A stretch of 64,000 bases of DNA from DASPHG01 sp963849605 (GCA_963849605.1 CAWKHX010000017.1:62001-126000), one strand, 5' to 3'; positions 26,141 to 34,840 are shown, numbered from the stretch's first letter. Notes: a model not told the origin generated them from the letters alone. Translations and numbers: made by a program.

Positions 26141-27393
26141 TTCTTGCGATTCCGGATCCCGTAGGCCATACGCGACTGGAGCGTCCAGAGCTCGATGAAG
26201 CCCGGGCTCGACTGCTGTGAGAAGAGCCCGCCGGACTCGCCGAAGCTCGCGAGCTCCGGGTCGTAGAGGGCGTTGGGCGACTCGCGCCGCACGGCATTGC
26301 AGCTGCCCCGGTAGAGCTTGAGCGTCACCTTGCCGGTCACCTGCTCGTTGACGGACTCCATGAACGCGTTCAGGTTCTCGAGCAGCGGCTCGTACCAGAG
26401 CCCCGCGTACACGAGGAAGGCCCACTGCTCGTCGAGCGCGGGCTTGAAGCGGTTCTGGTGGATCGTGCCGACGAGCTTCTCGAGCTCGCGGTGGGCCGTG
26501 AGCACGAGCTCGGCGGCCGGCACCTCGTAGAGGTCGCGCACCTTCAGGCCGACGATCCGGTCCTCGATGTGGTCGACGATGCCGACGCCGTGGCGGCAGC
26601 CGAGCTCCGCCGCCTTGTCGAGCAGCGGCACGAGGTCGAGCCGTTCGCCGTCGATCGCGACCGGGCGGCCCTGCTCGAACTCGATCTCCACGAGCTGCGG
26701 CTCGTCCGGTGCCTCGCGCGGGTCCGCCACCAGCTCGAACACGTCATCGCGCGGCGGCTCATTCAGGTCCTCGATCGGGCCGCCCTCGCTCGAGCGACCC
26801 CAGAGGTTGTCGTCGATCGAGTACGGCGGCGCCTCGGTGCCGCCCTTGACCGGGATCCCGTGCTCGCGCGCGTAGGCGATCTCCTCCTCGCGCCCCATCG
26901 CCCAGTTCCGCACCGGCGCGACGATCTTCATGTCGGGCGCATACGCGAGCACGGCGGAATCGAGCCGGACCTGGTCGTTGCCCTTGCCGGTGCAGCCGTG
27001 GGCGATCGCGTCGCAGCCCGCCTCGCGCGCCTTCTCGACCGCGATCTTCGCGATCAGGGGCCGCCCGAGCGCGGTGAACAGCGGATATCCGCCGCCGTAG
27101 AGGGCGTTCGCCTTGATCGCCGGCAGCACGTACTCCTCGGCGAACTGCTCGCGCGCGTCGACGATGAAGCACTCGACCGCGCCGAGGTCCTTGGCCTTGC
27201 CCTCGATGACCTCGTAGTCCTCGCCGGGCTGGCCCAGGTTGAGCGTGAGCGTGGCGACCTCGGCGCCGTACTCGTCCTGGATCCACTTGAGCATGACGCT
27301 CGTGTCGAGCCCGCCGCTGTAGAGCAGCAGCACGCGCCCGACCTCACCGGGGCCGGCCTCGTATGAGCCGAGCGGTCGCTGCTCGTTCGCCAT
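26137..27393 (-). CDS. argG: Argininosuccinate synthase
   Basis: 418 residues. ATP-dependent condensation of citrulline with aspartate in arginine synthesis. The ATP-binding P-loop-like motif YSGGLDTSVMLKW is at about 24-36, followed by ECFIVDAREQFAEEYVLPAI, HGCTGKGNDQVR (about 130) and NLWGRSSEGG. The first 18 residues are a short extra leader. In mycobacteria argG sits inside the argCJBDFRGH cluster; here it is about 6 kb from argD and separated by unrelated genes. TAGGCT lies 9 nt before the ATG and a perfect palindrome covers the expected -35, so the gene is likely repressed, perhaps by an ArgR-type or CRP-type protein. Confidence 0.95.
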   Translation of the reverse strand: MANEQRPLGSYEAGPGEVGRVLLLYSGGLDTSVMLKWIQDEYGAEVATLTLNLGQPGEDYEVIEGKAKDLGAVECFIVDAREQFAEEYVLPAIKANALYGGGYPLFTALGRPLIAKIAVEKAREAGCDAIAHGCTGKGNDQVRLDSAVLAYAPDMKIVAPVRNWAMGREEEIAYAREHGIPVKGGTEAPPYSIDDNLWGRSSEGGPIEDLNEPPRDDVFELVADPREAPDEPQLVEIEFEQGRPVAIDGERLDLVPLLDKAAELGCRHGVGIVDHIEDRIVGLKVRDLYEVPAAELVLTAHRELEKLVGTIHQNRFKPALDEQWAFLVYAGLWYEPLLENLNAFMESVNEQVTGKVTLKLYRGSCNAVRRESPNALYDPELASFGESGGLFSQQSSPGFIELWTLQSRMAYGIRNRKK

Positions 27394-27402
27394 GGCTGCG
27401 GA

Positions 27403-27408
27403 AGCCTA
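27403..27408 (-). promoter_or_regulatory. -10 element of argG
   Basis: Minus-strand TAGGCT followed by 9 nt and the argG ATG at 27393. Initiation 7 nt downstream would leave a leader of only about 2 nt. Confidence 0.4.
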
Positions 27409-27422
27409 CGGGTCGGTAAACT

Positions 27423-27438
27423 TGTGCGGATACGCACA
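27423..27438. promoter_or_regulatory. Perfect palindrome TGTGC-N6-GCACA in the argG upstream region
   Basis: TGTGCGGATACGCACA has 6-base arms around GATA and the 5-6-5 spacing of CRP/FNR-family sites. It overlaps the position expected for the argG -35 and lies 79 bp upstream of the divergent DUF5679 gene. Confidence 0.45.
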
Positions 27439-27516
27439 TTGTTAGGCGCAAATTCGCAGGATCCGACCGCGAGGCGGCGTACCGTCCTTCACAAGCGAAC
27501 CCCCTAGGAGGAAGCG

Positions 27517-27660
27517 ATGACCCAGGGCTATTGCGTCAAGGAGAAGAAGAAGGTCGAAATCAGCAACCCCCAGCAGGTCAAGCTGAAGAACGGGCGCGAC
27601 GCTGTTCAGGGCACCTGCCCTGACTGCGGGACCAAGATCTTCAAGATGGGCAAGCTGTAG
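27517..27660 (+). CDS. DUF5679-family small zinc-ribbon-like protein
   Basis: 47 residues, below usual ORF cut-offs, but with a perfect Shine-Dalgarno AGGAGG (27506-27511) 5 nt before the ATG. The sequence has a single Cys near the start (GYCVKEKKKVEI) and CPDCGTKIFKMGKL at the end, which together make a CxxC-type metal site. This matches the DUF5679 family, found widely in actinobacteria and Chloroflexi next to unrelated genes. High lysine content suggests nucleic-acid contact, though no function is known. It ends just before a strong hairpin that separates it from the convergent VOC-like gene. Confidence 0.8.
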   Translation: MTQGYCVKEKKKVEISNPQQVKLKNGRDAVQGTCPDCGTKIFKMGKL

Positions 27661-27678
27661 AGCTCGAGCGAGTGCCGG

Positions 27679-27699
27679 CGGCGCCCCGCTAGGGCGCCG
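27679..27699. terminator. Strong GC hairpin between convergent genes
   Basis: CGGCGCCC-CGCTA-GGGCGCCG forms a perfect 8-bp stem with a 5-nt loop. There is no U-tract on either side. The loop contains the stop codon of the VOC-like gene (minus). It probably acts as a bidirectional barrier or mRNA 3' end. Confidence 0.5.
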
Positions 27700-28174
27700 G
27701 GACGCCGTCGGCCGCGCTCCGCAGGGCCGCGATGTCCAGCTTCCTCATCTTGAGCATCGCCTCCATCGCCCGCTGTGACCGCTCCGGATCAGGGTGGCTG
27801 AACAGCTCCTCCATCCCCTGTGGCACGACCTGCCAGGACACGCCGAAGCGGTCCTTGAGCCAGCCGCAGACGCTCTCCTCTCCCCCGTCGGTCAGCTTCT
27901 CCCAGTAGTAGTCGACCTCGTCCTGGTCCTCGCAGCTGATCGCGAACGAGACCGCCTCGTCGAACTTGAACTGAGGGCCGCCGTTGATGCCGACGAAGCG
28001 CTGCCCGTCGAGCTCCCATTCGACGGTCATGACCGTGCCGGCCTCACCCGGGCTCCCCTCGGGGTAGAGCGCTTTGCTGATGACGCGCGAGTTCTTGAAG
28101 ACCGAGCAGTAGAACTCGGCGGCCTCCTCGGCCTGCTTGTCGAACCAGAGGTTTGGGGTGATCTTCTGTGGCAT
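27689..28174 (-). CDS. VOC-family protein (PhnB / 3-demethylubiquinone methyltransferase-like)
   Basis: 161 residues of the glyoxalase/VOC superfamily, PhnB-like branch (older name 3-demethylubiquinone-9 3-methyltransferase, misleading for this group). Features: ITPNLWFDKQAEEAAEFYCS at the N-terminus, SVFKNSRV, GQRFVGINGGPQFKFDEAVS, and CGWLKDRFGVSWQVVP. The C-terminal tail RAMEAMLKMRKLDIAAL is typical of the family. Enzymatic activity is unknown. The Shine-Dalgarno GAGGAG is clear, so this gene is of the led, not leaderless, type. Confidence 0.9.
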   Translation of the reverse strand: MPQKITPNLWFDKQAEEAAEFYCSVFKNSRVISKALYPEGSPGEAGTVMTVEWELDGQRFVGINGGPQFKFDEAVSFAISCEDQDEVDYYWEKLTDGGEESVCGWLKDRFGVSWQVVPQGMEELFSHPDPERSQRAMEAMLKMRKLDIAALRSAADGVPAP

Positions 28175-28238
28175 GGGTTTCTCCTCTGTCGGGTCTACGT
28201 GTTAGACCGTGGCACCCGGGAAAAGTCATCGGAGGGCA

Positions 28239-28472
28239 ATGAGACGACTGTTGATAGGCATCATGGCGCTGGCGGCACTGTTCCTGTGCGCCGTCGCCGT
28301 GCTGCGCCGCCGCGGAGAGCCCGATGAGGGCGTCGCGACCGGGCGGCCGCTCGACTCGATGAGCCGCGACGAGCTCTACGAGCTCGCGCGCGAGCTCGAC
28401 ATCCCCGGCCGCTCCCGGATGAAGAAGACGGACTTGCGTGCCGCCCTCAGTCGGGCGGGACGTTCTGGTTGA
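28239..28472 (+). CDS. Small membrane protein with C-terminal Rho-N/SAP-like helical motif
   Basis: 77 residues from ATG 28239, chosen over 28209 because GGAGGG precedes it. One transmembrane helix (LLIGIMALAALFLCAVAVL) at about 4-22 is followed by a charged linker and then SMSRDELYELARELDIPGRSRMKKTDLRAAL. This last segment matches the pattern of Rho N-terminal / SAP-type helix-extended-loop-helix motifs, which bind nucleic acids. A membrane-tethered copy is unusual. The last 26 bp overlap the convergent FAD oxidase gene. Confidence 0.65.
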   Translation: MRRLLIGIMALAALFLCAVAVLRRRGEPDEGVATGRPLDSMSRDELYELARELDIPGRSRMKKTDLRAALSRAGRSG

Positions 28473-29838
28473 GCCGGAACACGTTCTCCGGGTCGTACTT
28501 CCGCTTGAGCGCCTTTAAGCGGTCGTACTTCGCCGGGCCGTAGGCCTCGCGCACACGCTCCTCCCCCTCCTCCATCAGGAAGTTCACGTACACGCCCATG
28601 TGGTGTGGCTCGAGCGCTGACCAGAAGTCGCGCGTCCACTGCCGCTCCTCCTCGAAGCCTTCGGGACCCTCGGTCATGCTCGTGAGGTTGAACGTGTGGC
28701 CCGCGCCGCGGCTCGTGAATGCGCTGTCGTCGTCGGCGGCGCGGCCGACGGCGCCGCCCATCTGCCAGATCGGGAAGGTCGTGAGCGGCGACTTGATCCG
28801 CATGGCGTGGTCGACGGTGATGTCGATCACCTCGTCGGTGAGCTCGGTGACGTCGCAGGCGCGCATGTAGTACCAGCGGCCGTGCGGGAACGAGGGGTCG
28901 AACATCGCCTGGTGCTCGAGGTAGGGCTTCGGCTGGCAGAGGTCGAGCACGGGCGAGCCGAGCTCCTTCAGGGGCTTCAGGACGCGCTCGCCATCCTCGA
29001 TCGGGCCCGCATAGCAGGAGACGATCGCCACCACGAGCTTCCCGTGCAACTCAGCCGGGACGAAATCGAGCGGCGGCGCCTTGCGGTGGATCACGATCGT
29101 CATCAGCTCGTCGGGCGCCTCCGCGATCCAGTCGCGATAGAAGCGCAGCACCTTCGGCGAGTCCTCGATCAACCAGAAGATCGGACCGGCCAGCACCTGC
29201 GGGCCGAGCGGGTTGAGGTTGAACTCGAACTCGGTGACGACGCCGAAGTTGCCGCCACCCCCGCGCACACCCCAGAAGAGGTCGGGGTTCTCGTCGTCGG
29301 ATGCGCGCACGACCTCGCCGTCAGCCGTGACCATCTCGACCGACCGCAGCTGGTCGATCGTCAGGCCGAACTTCCGCATCAGCCATCCGATCCCGCCCCC
29401 GAGCGTGAGCCCGGCGAGACCCGTGTGCGTGACGATGCCCGCCGGCACGGCAAGGCCGTGCGCCTGGGTCGCGGTGTCCAGCTGGCCGAGCAGCACGCCG
29501 GCCTGCGCGGTCGCGGTGCGCGCGTCGGGGTCCACCTTCACGTCGGTGAGGGCACCCATGTCGACCACCACGCCGCCGTCGCAGACGGACAGTCCGGGGA
29601 AGCTGTGGCCGCCGCCGCGAACGGCGAGCGGCAGGCCGGTCTGGCGCGCGAAGCGGATCGCGCCGATCACGTCCTCCGTGCCGGCGCAGCGGGCGATCAG
29701 CGCCGGATGGCGATCGATCGAGCCGTTCCAGACCTTGCGGTGCTCGTCGTAGCCGGCGTCGCCGGGCTGCACCAGCTCGCCGCGGAACGCGCTCGTCAGC
29801 TCCCGGAGCGCGGCGGAGTCCAGCTGCGCGGTGGCCAT
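28447..29838 (-). CDS. FAD-linked oxidase, berberine-bridge-enzyme type
   Basis: 463 residues. FAD-binding PCMH fold with RGGGHSFPGLSVCDGGVVVD at about 69-88, where the histidine attaches FAD covalently in this family. A second, cysteine, attachment site is not at the usual position (PAGIVTHTGLAGLTLGGGIGWL has Thr/His where bicovalent enzymes have Cys), so one bond is likely. The C-terminal BBE segment YGPAKYDRLKALKRKYDP with FRLNQNV is complete. Such enzymes oxidise sugars, alcohols or amines. The start at 29838 is the second Met of the frame; the upstream 26 codons overlap the divergent gene and look non-coding. Confidence 0.9.
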   Translation of the reverse strand: MATAQLDSAALRELTSAFRGELVQPGDAGYDEHRKVWNGSIDRHPALIARCAGTEDVIGAIRFARQTGLPLAVRGGGHSFPGLSVCDGGVVVDMGALTDVKVDPDARTATAQAGVLLGQLDTATQAHGLAVPAGIVTHTGLAGLTLGGGIGWLMRKFGLTIDQLRSVEMVTADGEVVRASDDENPDLFWGVRGGGGNFGVVTEFEFNLNPLGPQVLAGPIFWLIEDSPKVLRFYRDWIAEAPDELMTIVIHRKAPPLDFVPAELHGKLVVAIVSCYAGPIEDGERVLKPLKELGSPVLDLCQPKPYLEHQAMFDPSFPHGRWYYMRACDVTELTDEVIDITVDHAMRIKSPLTTFPIWQMGGAVGRAADDDSAFTSRGAGHTFNLTSMTEGPEGFEEERQWTRDFWSALEPHHMGVYVNFLMEEGEERVREAYGPAKYDRLKALKRKYDPENVFRLNQNVPPD

Positions 29839-29867
29839 GCCTCCGAGTGTCGCGCAATCGAGTGCCC

Positions 29868-31211
29868 ATGTCACGTACCTTGTCCGGCGTGGCGGGGGTC
29901 CGGTTGGCGACAGCACTCCTCTTGCTCGCGGCGCTCACGGCGCCCGCGCAGGCGCGCGAGCCGCTCGACATCCGCGTGTTCACGAAGATCGGCGATCCCG
30001 GACAGCCGGAGCCGGTGGCGATCGGCCCGGACAACCGCGTCTACGTGGGCACGAACCAGCTCGGGCACGGCGACGCCGATGCGCCGTCGAAGGTGTTCGC
30101 CTTCTCGCGCCGCGCGCAGCTCGTGCGCGAGTACGAGCTCGAGGGGCAGCCGCTCGAGGAGGATCACGGCATCCAGGGCCTCGCGTTCGACCGCGACGGG
30201 CTGCTGTATGCGCTCGACCGCTCGGCCGATCCGCGCGTCGTCGTGCTCGACCCGGCCACCGGGGCACAGCGGGTGTACGCGCGCTTCCGCGACGTGCCGC
30301 CCTGCGGGACCGACGCCGCCGACGACTGCTCGGATACGCAACTCGACGGTCCGGCGGGACCCGACTACGCGACGTTCGCGTCGTGGGGCGATCTGTACGT
30401 CACCGACATCGACCAAGGGCTGATCTGGAGGGTCCCCAAAGGTGGCGGCCGACCGGAGATCTGGCTGAAGGACGCACGGCTCGAAAGCGTGTACGGGCCC
30501 AACGGGATCCAGTTCATGGCGGACGGCCGCACACTGCTGTTCGTCAACACCGCTTCGAACCCGTCGGCGGGGAACTCGCTGACGGGACGCCTCTACACCG
30601 TCGCGGTCCAGCCCGACGGGAGCCCGGGCGAGCTGACCCAGGTCTGGGAGAGCCTTCCGCTCGACGCGCCGGACGGCCTGGCGATCGCCCGCTCGGGCAA
30701 CGTGTACGTATGCCTGGCGGGCACCAGCCAGCTCCTGATGCTCTCTCCCGACTTCACGGAGCTCGCGCGTACGCCGCCAGACCCTGCCGCGAACGAGTCC
30801 GAGGAGATTCCGATGGACGGCCCCGGCAGCGTGGCGTTCCTCGGCGAGCGGCTGCTCGTCTCGAACCACTCGCCGATACGCGGCGACCCGGACAGCTGGG
30901 CGATCCTCGACGTCTTCGCGGGCGAGGAGGGGCTTCCCCTCTACTACCCGCGCATCTCCAAGCCGCGGCTGCTCGTCGAGGCGTCGTTCGGCGCGGCCAG
31001 GCGGCGCCTGCGCGTCCGCGTCACACGGCACCTCGCGTCGGCGACGGTGCCGGTCAGGCGCGCGCGGGTGCGTGCCGGAGGTATCCGCGCGCGGACGGGG
31101 CGCCGCGGCCGCGCAACGATCTCGCTGCCCGTCCCGAAGGGCGTCGCCCCGCCGATCATCGTGCGCGCTCGCAAGCGCGGATTCCGGCCGGCGCGACTGG
31201 AGCTCGGGTGA
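29868..31211 (+). CDS. Secreted SMP-30/NHL-type beta-propeller protein
   Basis: 447 residues with a signal peptide (LATALLLLAALTAPAQAREP). Repeated segments such as GLAFDRDGLLYALD, ATFASWGDLYVTDIDQGLIWRV, GPNGIQFMADGRTLLFVNT and DGLAIARSGNVYVCLAG mark a six-bladed SMP-30/gluconolactonase-like propeller. The C-terminal 90 residues are Arg-rich (RRRLRVRVTRHLASA, ARVRAGGIRARTGRRG) and resemble a small beta-sandwich that may bind the cell wall. A lactonase activity is only inferred from the fold. ATG 29868 is preferred over the GTG 21 bp upstream. Its TGA overlaps the GTG of the next gene. Confidence 0.75.
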   Translation: MSRTLSGVAGVRLATALLLLAALTAPAQAREPLDIRVFTKIGDPGQPEPVAIGPDNRVYVGTNQLGHGDADAPSKVFAFSRRAQLVREYELEGQPLEEDHGIQGLAFDRDGLLYALDRSADPRVVVLDPATGAQRVYARFRDVPPCGTDAADDCSDTQLDGPAGPDYATFASWGDLYVTDIDQGLIWRVPKGGGRPEIWLKDARLESVYGPNGIQFMADGRTLLFVNTASNPSAGNSLTGRLYTVAVQPDGSPGELTQVWESLPLDAPDGLAIARSGNVYVCLAGTSQLLMLSPDFTELARTPPDPAANESEEIPMDGPGSVAFLGERLLVSNHSPIRGDPDSWAILDVFAGEEGLPLYYPRISKPRLLVEASFGAARRRLRVRVTRHLASATVPVRRARVRAGGIRARTGRRGRATISLPVPKGVAPPIIVRARKRGFRPARLELG

Positions 31212-31540
31212 TTCGCGAGCACGCTCCGCACAACGTCCTGGCCGACCGTGACGAGATCGAGCGCTTCTACGACCGCGCCAGCGATCTGATGCGCGCCCTG
31301 CTGACTCAGCTCGCAGAGACGCCGGACCGGCCGCGCCCGTTCCCCGACATCGAGGACGCGCTCGGCTGGCCACGCCGCCGGATCGCGTCCGTCCTCGGCG
31401 GCGTATCCCACATGCGCCACACCGAGTTCAGCGGCCGGCGCCCGTACCACTTCCACGACGAGCGCCAGGGAGCGTCCGGGCGCTGGGAGATGTGGATGGA
31501 CGCTGTCCAGGCGCGCGCGGTGCGCGCTACTGACGCGTGA
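31208..31540 (+). CDS. Winged-helix-like small protein, unknown
   Basis: 110 residues from GTG 31208, coupled to the propeller gene by GTGA. Helical N-terminus (DEIERFYDRASDLMRALLTQLAE), then FPDIEDALGWPRRRIASVLGGVSH, which looks like a helix-turn-helix, and a C-terminal beta part GRRPYHFHDERQGASGRWEMWMDA. The layout suits a small winged-helix protein. I do not recognise the family. Its end overlaps 14 bp with the convergent secreted-protein gene. Confidence 0.6.
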   Translation: MIREHAPHNVLADRDEIERFYDRASDLMRALLTQLAETPDRPRPFPDIEDALGWPRRRIASVLGGVSHMRHTEFSGRRPYHFHDERQGASGRWEMWMDAVQARAVRATDA

Positions 31541-33137
31541 ACGCCACCGTCTGGCCCGCCCCCGTGAAGATCTGGCCGGCAGGCGCGAGGATCGCCGACA
31601 ACGAGATGCTCGCCTCCTCCCCGACGGGCCAGTCGGCGCCGAACGCCGCCAGGCAGTCGGTCATGTTCACGGTGAAGGTGAGCCGGTTCGCCGGGTCTGC
31701 GGGTTGGTCCGGAGCTTGGTCTGTGAAGCCGGAGTTCCCTGCGGGTGCGCCGACGGCCAGCGACGGGTCGCTCGTCGAGAGGGCGCTCTGCGGGCACTGC
31801 CGGTTGACCATGCTTCCGCCCGGCCCGCCGACGCTGTTCGCGATCAGCCCGTAGATGAGCCCGCCCACGTCGATCCAGTCGCCCGCCTCGTTCGGGATCG
31901 GCCGGCGCTGAGGCCGCCAGAACTCGAACGCGATGACCACGTCGCCGTTCGGCCCGGCCGCGACGTGGAACCCGTTCCCGTCGGTGCCCGGCCCGCCCGC
32001 CGCGACGGGGTAGGAAATCGTGCCGGAGTTCCCTGCCGTGTCGCTGTAGGACGCGAACGCAGGCACGGTGGCAAACGAAAACTGGAGCTCGGTCGTGAAC
32101 TTGACCTCCGTGCCACCGCGCTGCACACGCTCTATGAGGATGTTGCCCGTCCCGATCTGCGCCGCGGTGGCTCCCGGCAGCAGAGACTCGTAGGTCTGCA
32201 TGCCTCCGGGCGGCGGCGGCGTGCCCACGAGGCTTCCGAACCCATCCTCGTCGGCATCGCAGCAGTCGGGGAACGCCGTGATCGGGCCGCTGAACGGATG
32301 TACGCGCCCGGTTCCTCCCCACGAGCAGTACGGCAGGCCGCCGACCAGCGGCGGCGGTTTGGCGGGATTGGGGCTGCCGCCGCAGTCGAGCTCGGCGGAG
32401 TCCCCGGGCATGACCTGGACCAGCAACTGTGCGAACGTCGGGAGGACGTCGTCGATCGCCGCGTCGGTCGAGCCGCCGTTCACGTTCACGCTGTTCTGGA
32501 ACGGCAGCGGCAGTCGGGCCTGCACACCGAAGATCTCCTGGCTCTGCGCAGCCCGCGCACCTGCGCCGTTCTGCGGGTCGAGGTCGTCGAGGATCAGATC
32601 GCCGTCGTCGTCGACGTCGAGCGTGCCCGGGACCCCGTCGAGATCCTGGTCGAGGCCGGGGCCGAACGCGCCGCTCGCCCGTGAGCGCACCCGGCCGAAG
32701 ACGCCGGCGCCTCTAGGCACCCCCTTCTTGGCGCGCGCCGTCCGGTTCGCATCGACCCACTTCTCCGGGAGCGTCCGTTCGACCTTCGCGAAGCCCTTCC
32801 GGCGCTTCACCTTGACCGCGCCGAGCTTCGCGCCGGCCCGCAACCCGACGATCGCGCGCCTGCCCTTCCGCTCACGGCCGGCGACGATCGGGCCGCCGTA
32901 GCTCCCGTTCCTGGCCCGTAGGTGAAGCGTCACCCGGTTCGCGGTCGGTGTGAGCTTGAACCTGGGTCCGGCGTGGGCCACCGCCACTCCGCCGTCCCGA
33001 TCGAGCGCGATGACCGTGTACCCGGGCTTGCTGAGCTTCCCCGTGATGCGCTTCGGATCGGCTTCGGCGGCGTCCGCCGCAAGCAGGGCAGCGAGGAAGG
33101 CCCCGCCCAGTGTCAGCCTTGATCGTGGGGAGATCAT
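31527..33137 (-). CDS. Secreted protein with calcium-binding thrombospondin-type-3-like motif
   Basis: 536 residues with a signal peptide (RLTLGGAFLAALLAADAAEA). A Lys/Arg-rich N-terminal beta region is followed by DQDLDGVPGTLDVDDDGDLI, a D-x-D-x-D-G pattern typical of Ca-binding type-3 repeats, at about residues 160-180. A second acidic segment CCDADEDGFGSL is near 293. The rest is beta-rich and Gly/Pro-rich with scattered cysteines and no catalytic signature. I take it for an exported structural or adhesive protein. A Shine-Dalgarno AAGGAG lies 13 nt upstream. The family is not recognised. Confidence 0.62.
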   Translation of the reverse strand: MISPRSRLTLGGAFLAALLAADAAEADPKRITGKLSKPGYTVIALDRDGGVAVAHAGPRFKLTPTANRVTLHLRARNGSYGGPIVAGRERKGRRAIVGLRAGAKLGAVKVKRRKGFAKVERTLPEKWVDANRTARAKKGVPRGAGVFGRVRSRASGAFGPGLDQDLDGVPGTLDVDDDGDLILDDLDPQNGAGARAAQSQEIFGVQARLPLPFQNSVNVNGGSTDAAIDDVLPTFAQLLVQVMPGDSAELDCGGSPNPAKPPPLVGGLPYCSWGGTGRVHPFSGPITAFPDCCDADEDGFGSLVGTPPPPGGMQTYESLLPGATAAQIGTGNILIERVQRGGTEVKFTTELQFSFATVPAFASYSDTAGNSGTISYPVAAGGPGTDGNGFHVAAGPNGDVVIAFEFWRPQRRPIPNEAGDWIDVGGLIYGLIANSVGGPGGSMVNRQCPQSALSTSDPSLAVGAPAGNSGFTDQAPDQPADPANRLTFTVNMTDCLAAFGADWPVGEEASISLSAILAPAGQIFTGAGQTVAFTRQ

Positions 33138-33205
33138 GCGCGAGCCGCTCCTTACCTAGGCCTGAGCCCAATCTAGCGCCAACGCGCCAGGTTCGCCAGC
33201 CTGGG

Positions 33206-33700
33206 CTAGAACCGGTAGGTCGTCTGACCGTGTGGGTCCTTGGCGAAGGCCATCACCTTCGCCGCCTCGATCCTGAAGACCGCGGCGCCGCCGCCGTCGG
33301 AGTGGCGGAACATCCCATCGCCGACGTCGAAGTGCCATTCGCTGCCGTACTTGGCCTCCCATGCCGCCGCGAGCCGCCGCAGCTCGTCGTCGTCGGTGAT
33401 CCGGACCGCCCTCCCCTCGACGACCACGTCCAGACCGGCGGCCCAGGTGTTGTTGCCGGTGGTGAGCGCGACGTGGTCGTTGTGCTCGAGGTTCCGCCCC
33501 TTCTGCTCGTCCAGCCCCGTGCAGAAGTAGACCGCGTCGTCCGCCGCGACTCCGATCAGCGGCGTCACGTGCGGCCGGCCGTCAGCGCGGACGGTCGTGA
33601 GCCAGTACAGCTCCGCCTGCTCGAGCTCGGCGAGCGCATCCGCCCACGGTGTCGCTTCGGCGTCCGGATCACTGAAGCGCTTGTCGAGCTCGTCCCTCAT
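33206..33700 (-). CDS. Pyridoxamine 5'-phosphate oxidase-like flavin protein
   Basis: 164 residues of the split-barrel FMN-binding family. Motifs: AELYWLTTVRADGRPHVTPLIGV in the first strands, YFCTGLDEQKGRNLEHNDHVALTTG, and a C-terminal AAVFRIEAAKVMAFAKDPHGQTTYRF. Members of this group reduce F420 or flavin-linked substrates or are pyridoxamine oxidase relatives; the GRPHVTP phosphate-contact motif is kept. The ATG at 33700 overlaps the argD TGA (ATGA), so it is the last gene of the arginine transcript, in the place argF holds in mycobacteria. The longer frame upstream is argD antiphase. Confidence 0.85.
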   Translation of the reverse strand: MRDELDKRFSDPDAEATPWADALAELEQAELYWLTTVRADGRPHVTPLIGVAADDAVYFCTGLDEQKGRNLEHNDHVALTTGNNTWAAGLDVVVEGRAVRITDDDELRRLAAAWEAKYGSEWHFDVGDGMFRHSDGGGAAVFRIEAAKVMAFAKDPHGQTTYRF

Positions 33701-34840
33701 CCCACGCTGCGAAGCCGCTCCAGCGCCTCGGCGATCTCCTCGCGCGAGACCGTCAGCGGCGGCAGCAGGCGGATTGTCGTCGGGCCGGTCGCGTTCACCA
33801 CGAGGCGGTGCTCCAGCAGGAGCCTCCGCGCGACGTCGGGCGCATCCGCGATCTCGAACCCGAGCATCAGGCCGCGGCCGCGCACGCCTTCGAGGCCTAG
33901 GCCGCGCAGGCCCTCCGCGAGTGTCTCGCCGTTGTCGGTGACCTCGACCAGGAGCTCCGCGTCGTCCACGACGTCCAGCACCGCGTTCGCCCCCGCGGCG
34001 ATAACGGGGCCGCCCGCGAACGTCGAGCCGTGGTCGCCCGCCTCGAGCACGTCCGAGTAGTCGGGCGAGGTGACGCAGGCGCCGATCGGCAGGCCGCCGC
34101 CCAGGCCCTTCGCCACGGTCATCACGTCGGGCTCCACCTGCACGTGTTGCCACGCCCACATCTGGCCGGTGCGCCCCATGCCGCATTGGATCTCGTCGAA
34201 CACGAGCAGCGCGCCGTGCCGGTCGCACGCCTCGCGCGCCGCGCGCAGCACCTCCTCGGAGATCGGGTGAATCCCCGACTCGCCCTGGATCGGCTCGATG
34301 ATCACGGCCGCCGTCTCGCCATCGACAGCGCCGGCGACCGCCTCCGGGTCGTCACGCGGAACCGCCGTGAAGCCCGGCACTAGCGGCGCGAACGGCGCCT
34401 GCTTGGTCTCCTGCGGCGTCGCGGACAGCGCGCCGTAGGTGCGGCCATGGAAGCCGTCCTCCAGCACCACGATCCCTCCCCCGCGCCTGCGCTTGCGCGC
34501 GAGCTTGATCGCGCACTCGATCGCCTCGGCGCCGGAGTTCGTAAAGAACACCTTGCCGCCGAGCGCGGCCTTCGACAGCCGCTCGGCCAACCTCATCGCG
34601 GGCTCCGTGTAGAAGAGGTTGCCGACGTGCGCGAGCCGGCCGGCCTGCTGCTGAAACCGCCTCGACCCAGTGCGGATGCGCGTGGCCGATCTGCGCGACC
34701 GAGATCCCGGCGAGGAAGTCGAGGTACTCGTTGCCGTCGGGATCCCAGAGGCGCGTGCCCTCGCCGCGCACGAACTCGACCGGGTTGCGCGCGTACGTGC
34801 CCATCACGTACTGGCCCTCGAGCGCCTGGAGGTCGGTCAG
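33697..34840 (-). CDS. argD: Acetylornithine aminotransferase, one frameshift
   Basis: About 380 residues after repair. PLP-dependent class III aminotransferase of arginine synthesis. The N-terminal piece (GTYARNPVEFVRGEGTRLWD ... GHAHPHWVEAV) and the rest (QQAGRLAHVGNLFYTEPAM, VFFTNSGAEAIECAIKLAR, LLVFDEIQCGMGRTG, and the lysine region TVAKGLGGGLPIGA) lie in two frames; one extra base near 34645-34656 explains it. No ATG fits: CTG 34840 overlaps the argB TGA as CTGA, TTG 34846 is an alternative, and ATG appears only 12 codons later. Coupled at its end to the flavin protein gene (ATGA). Confidence 0.9.
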
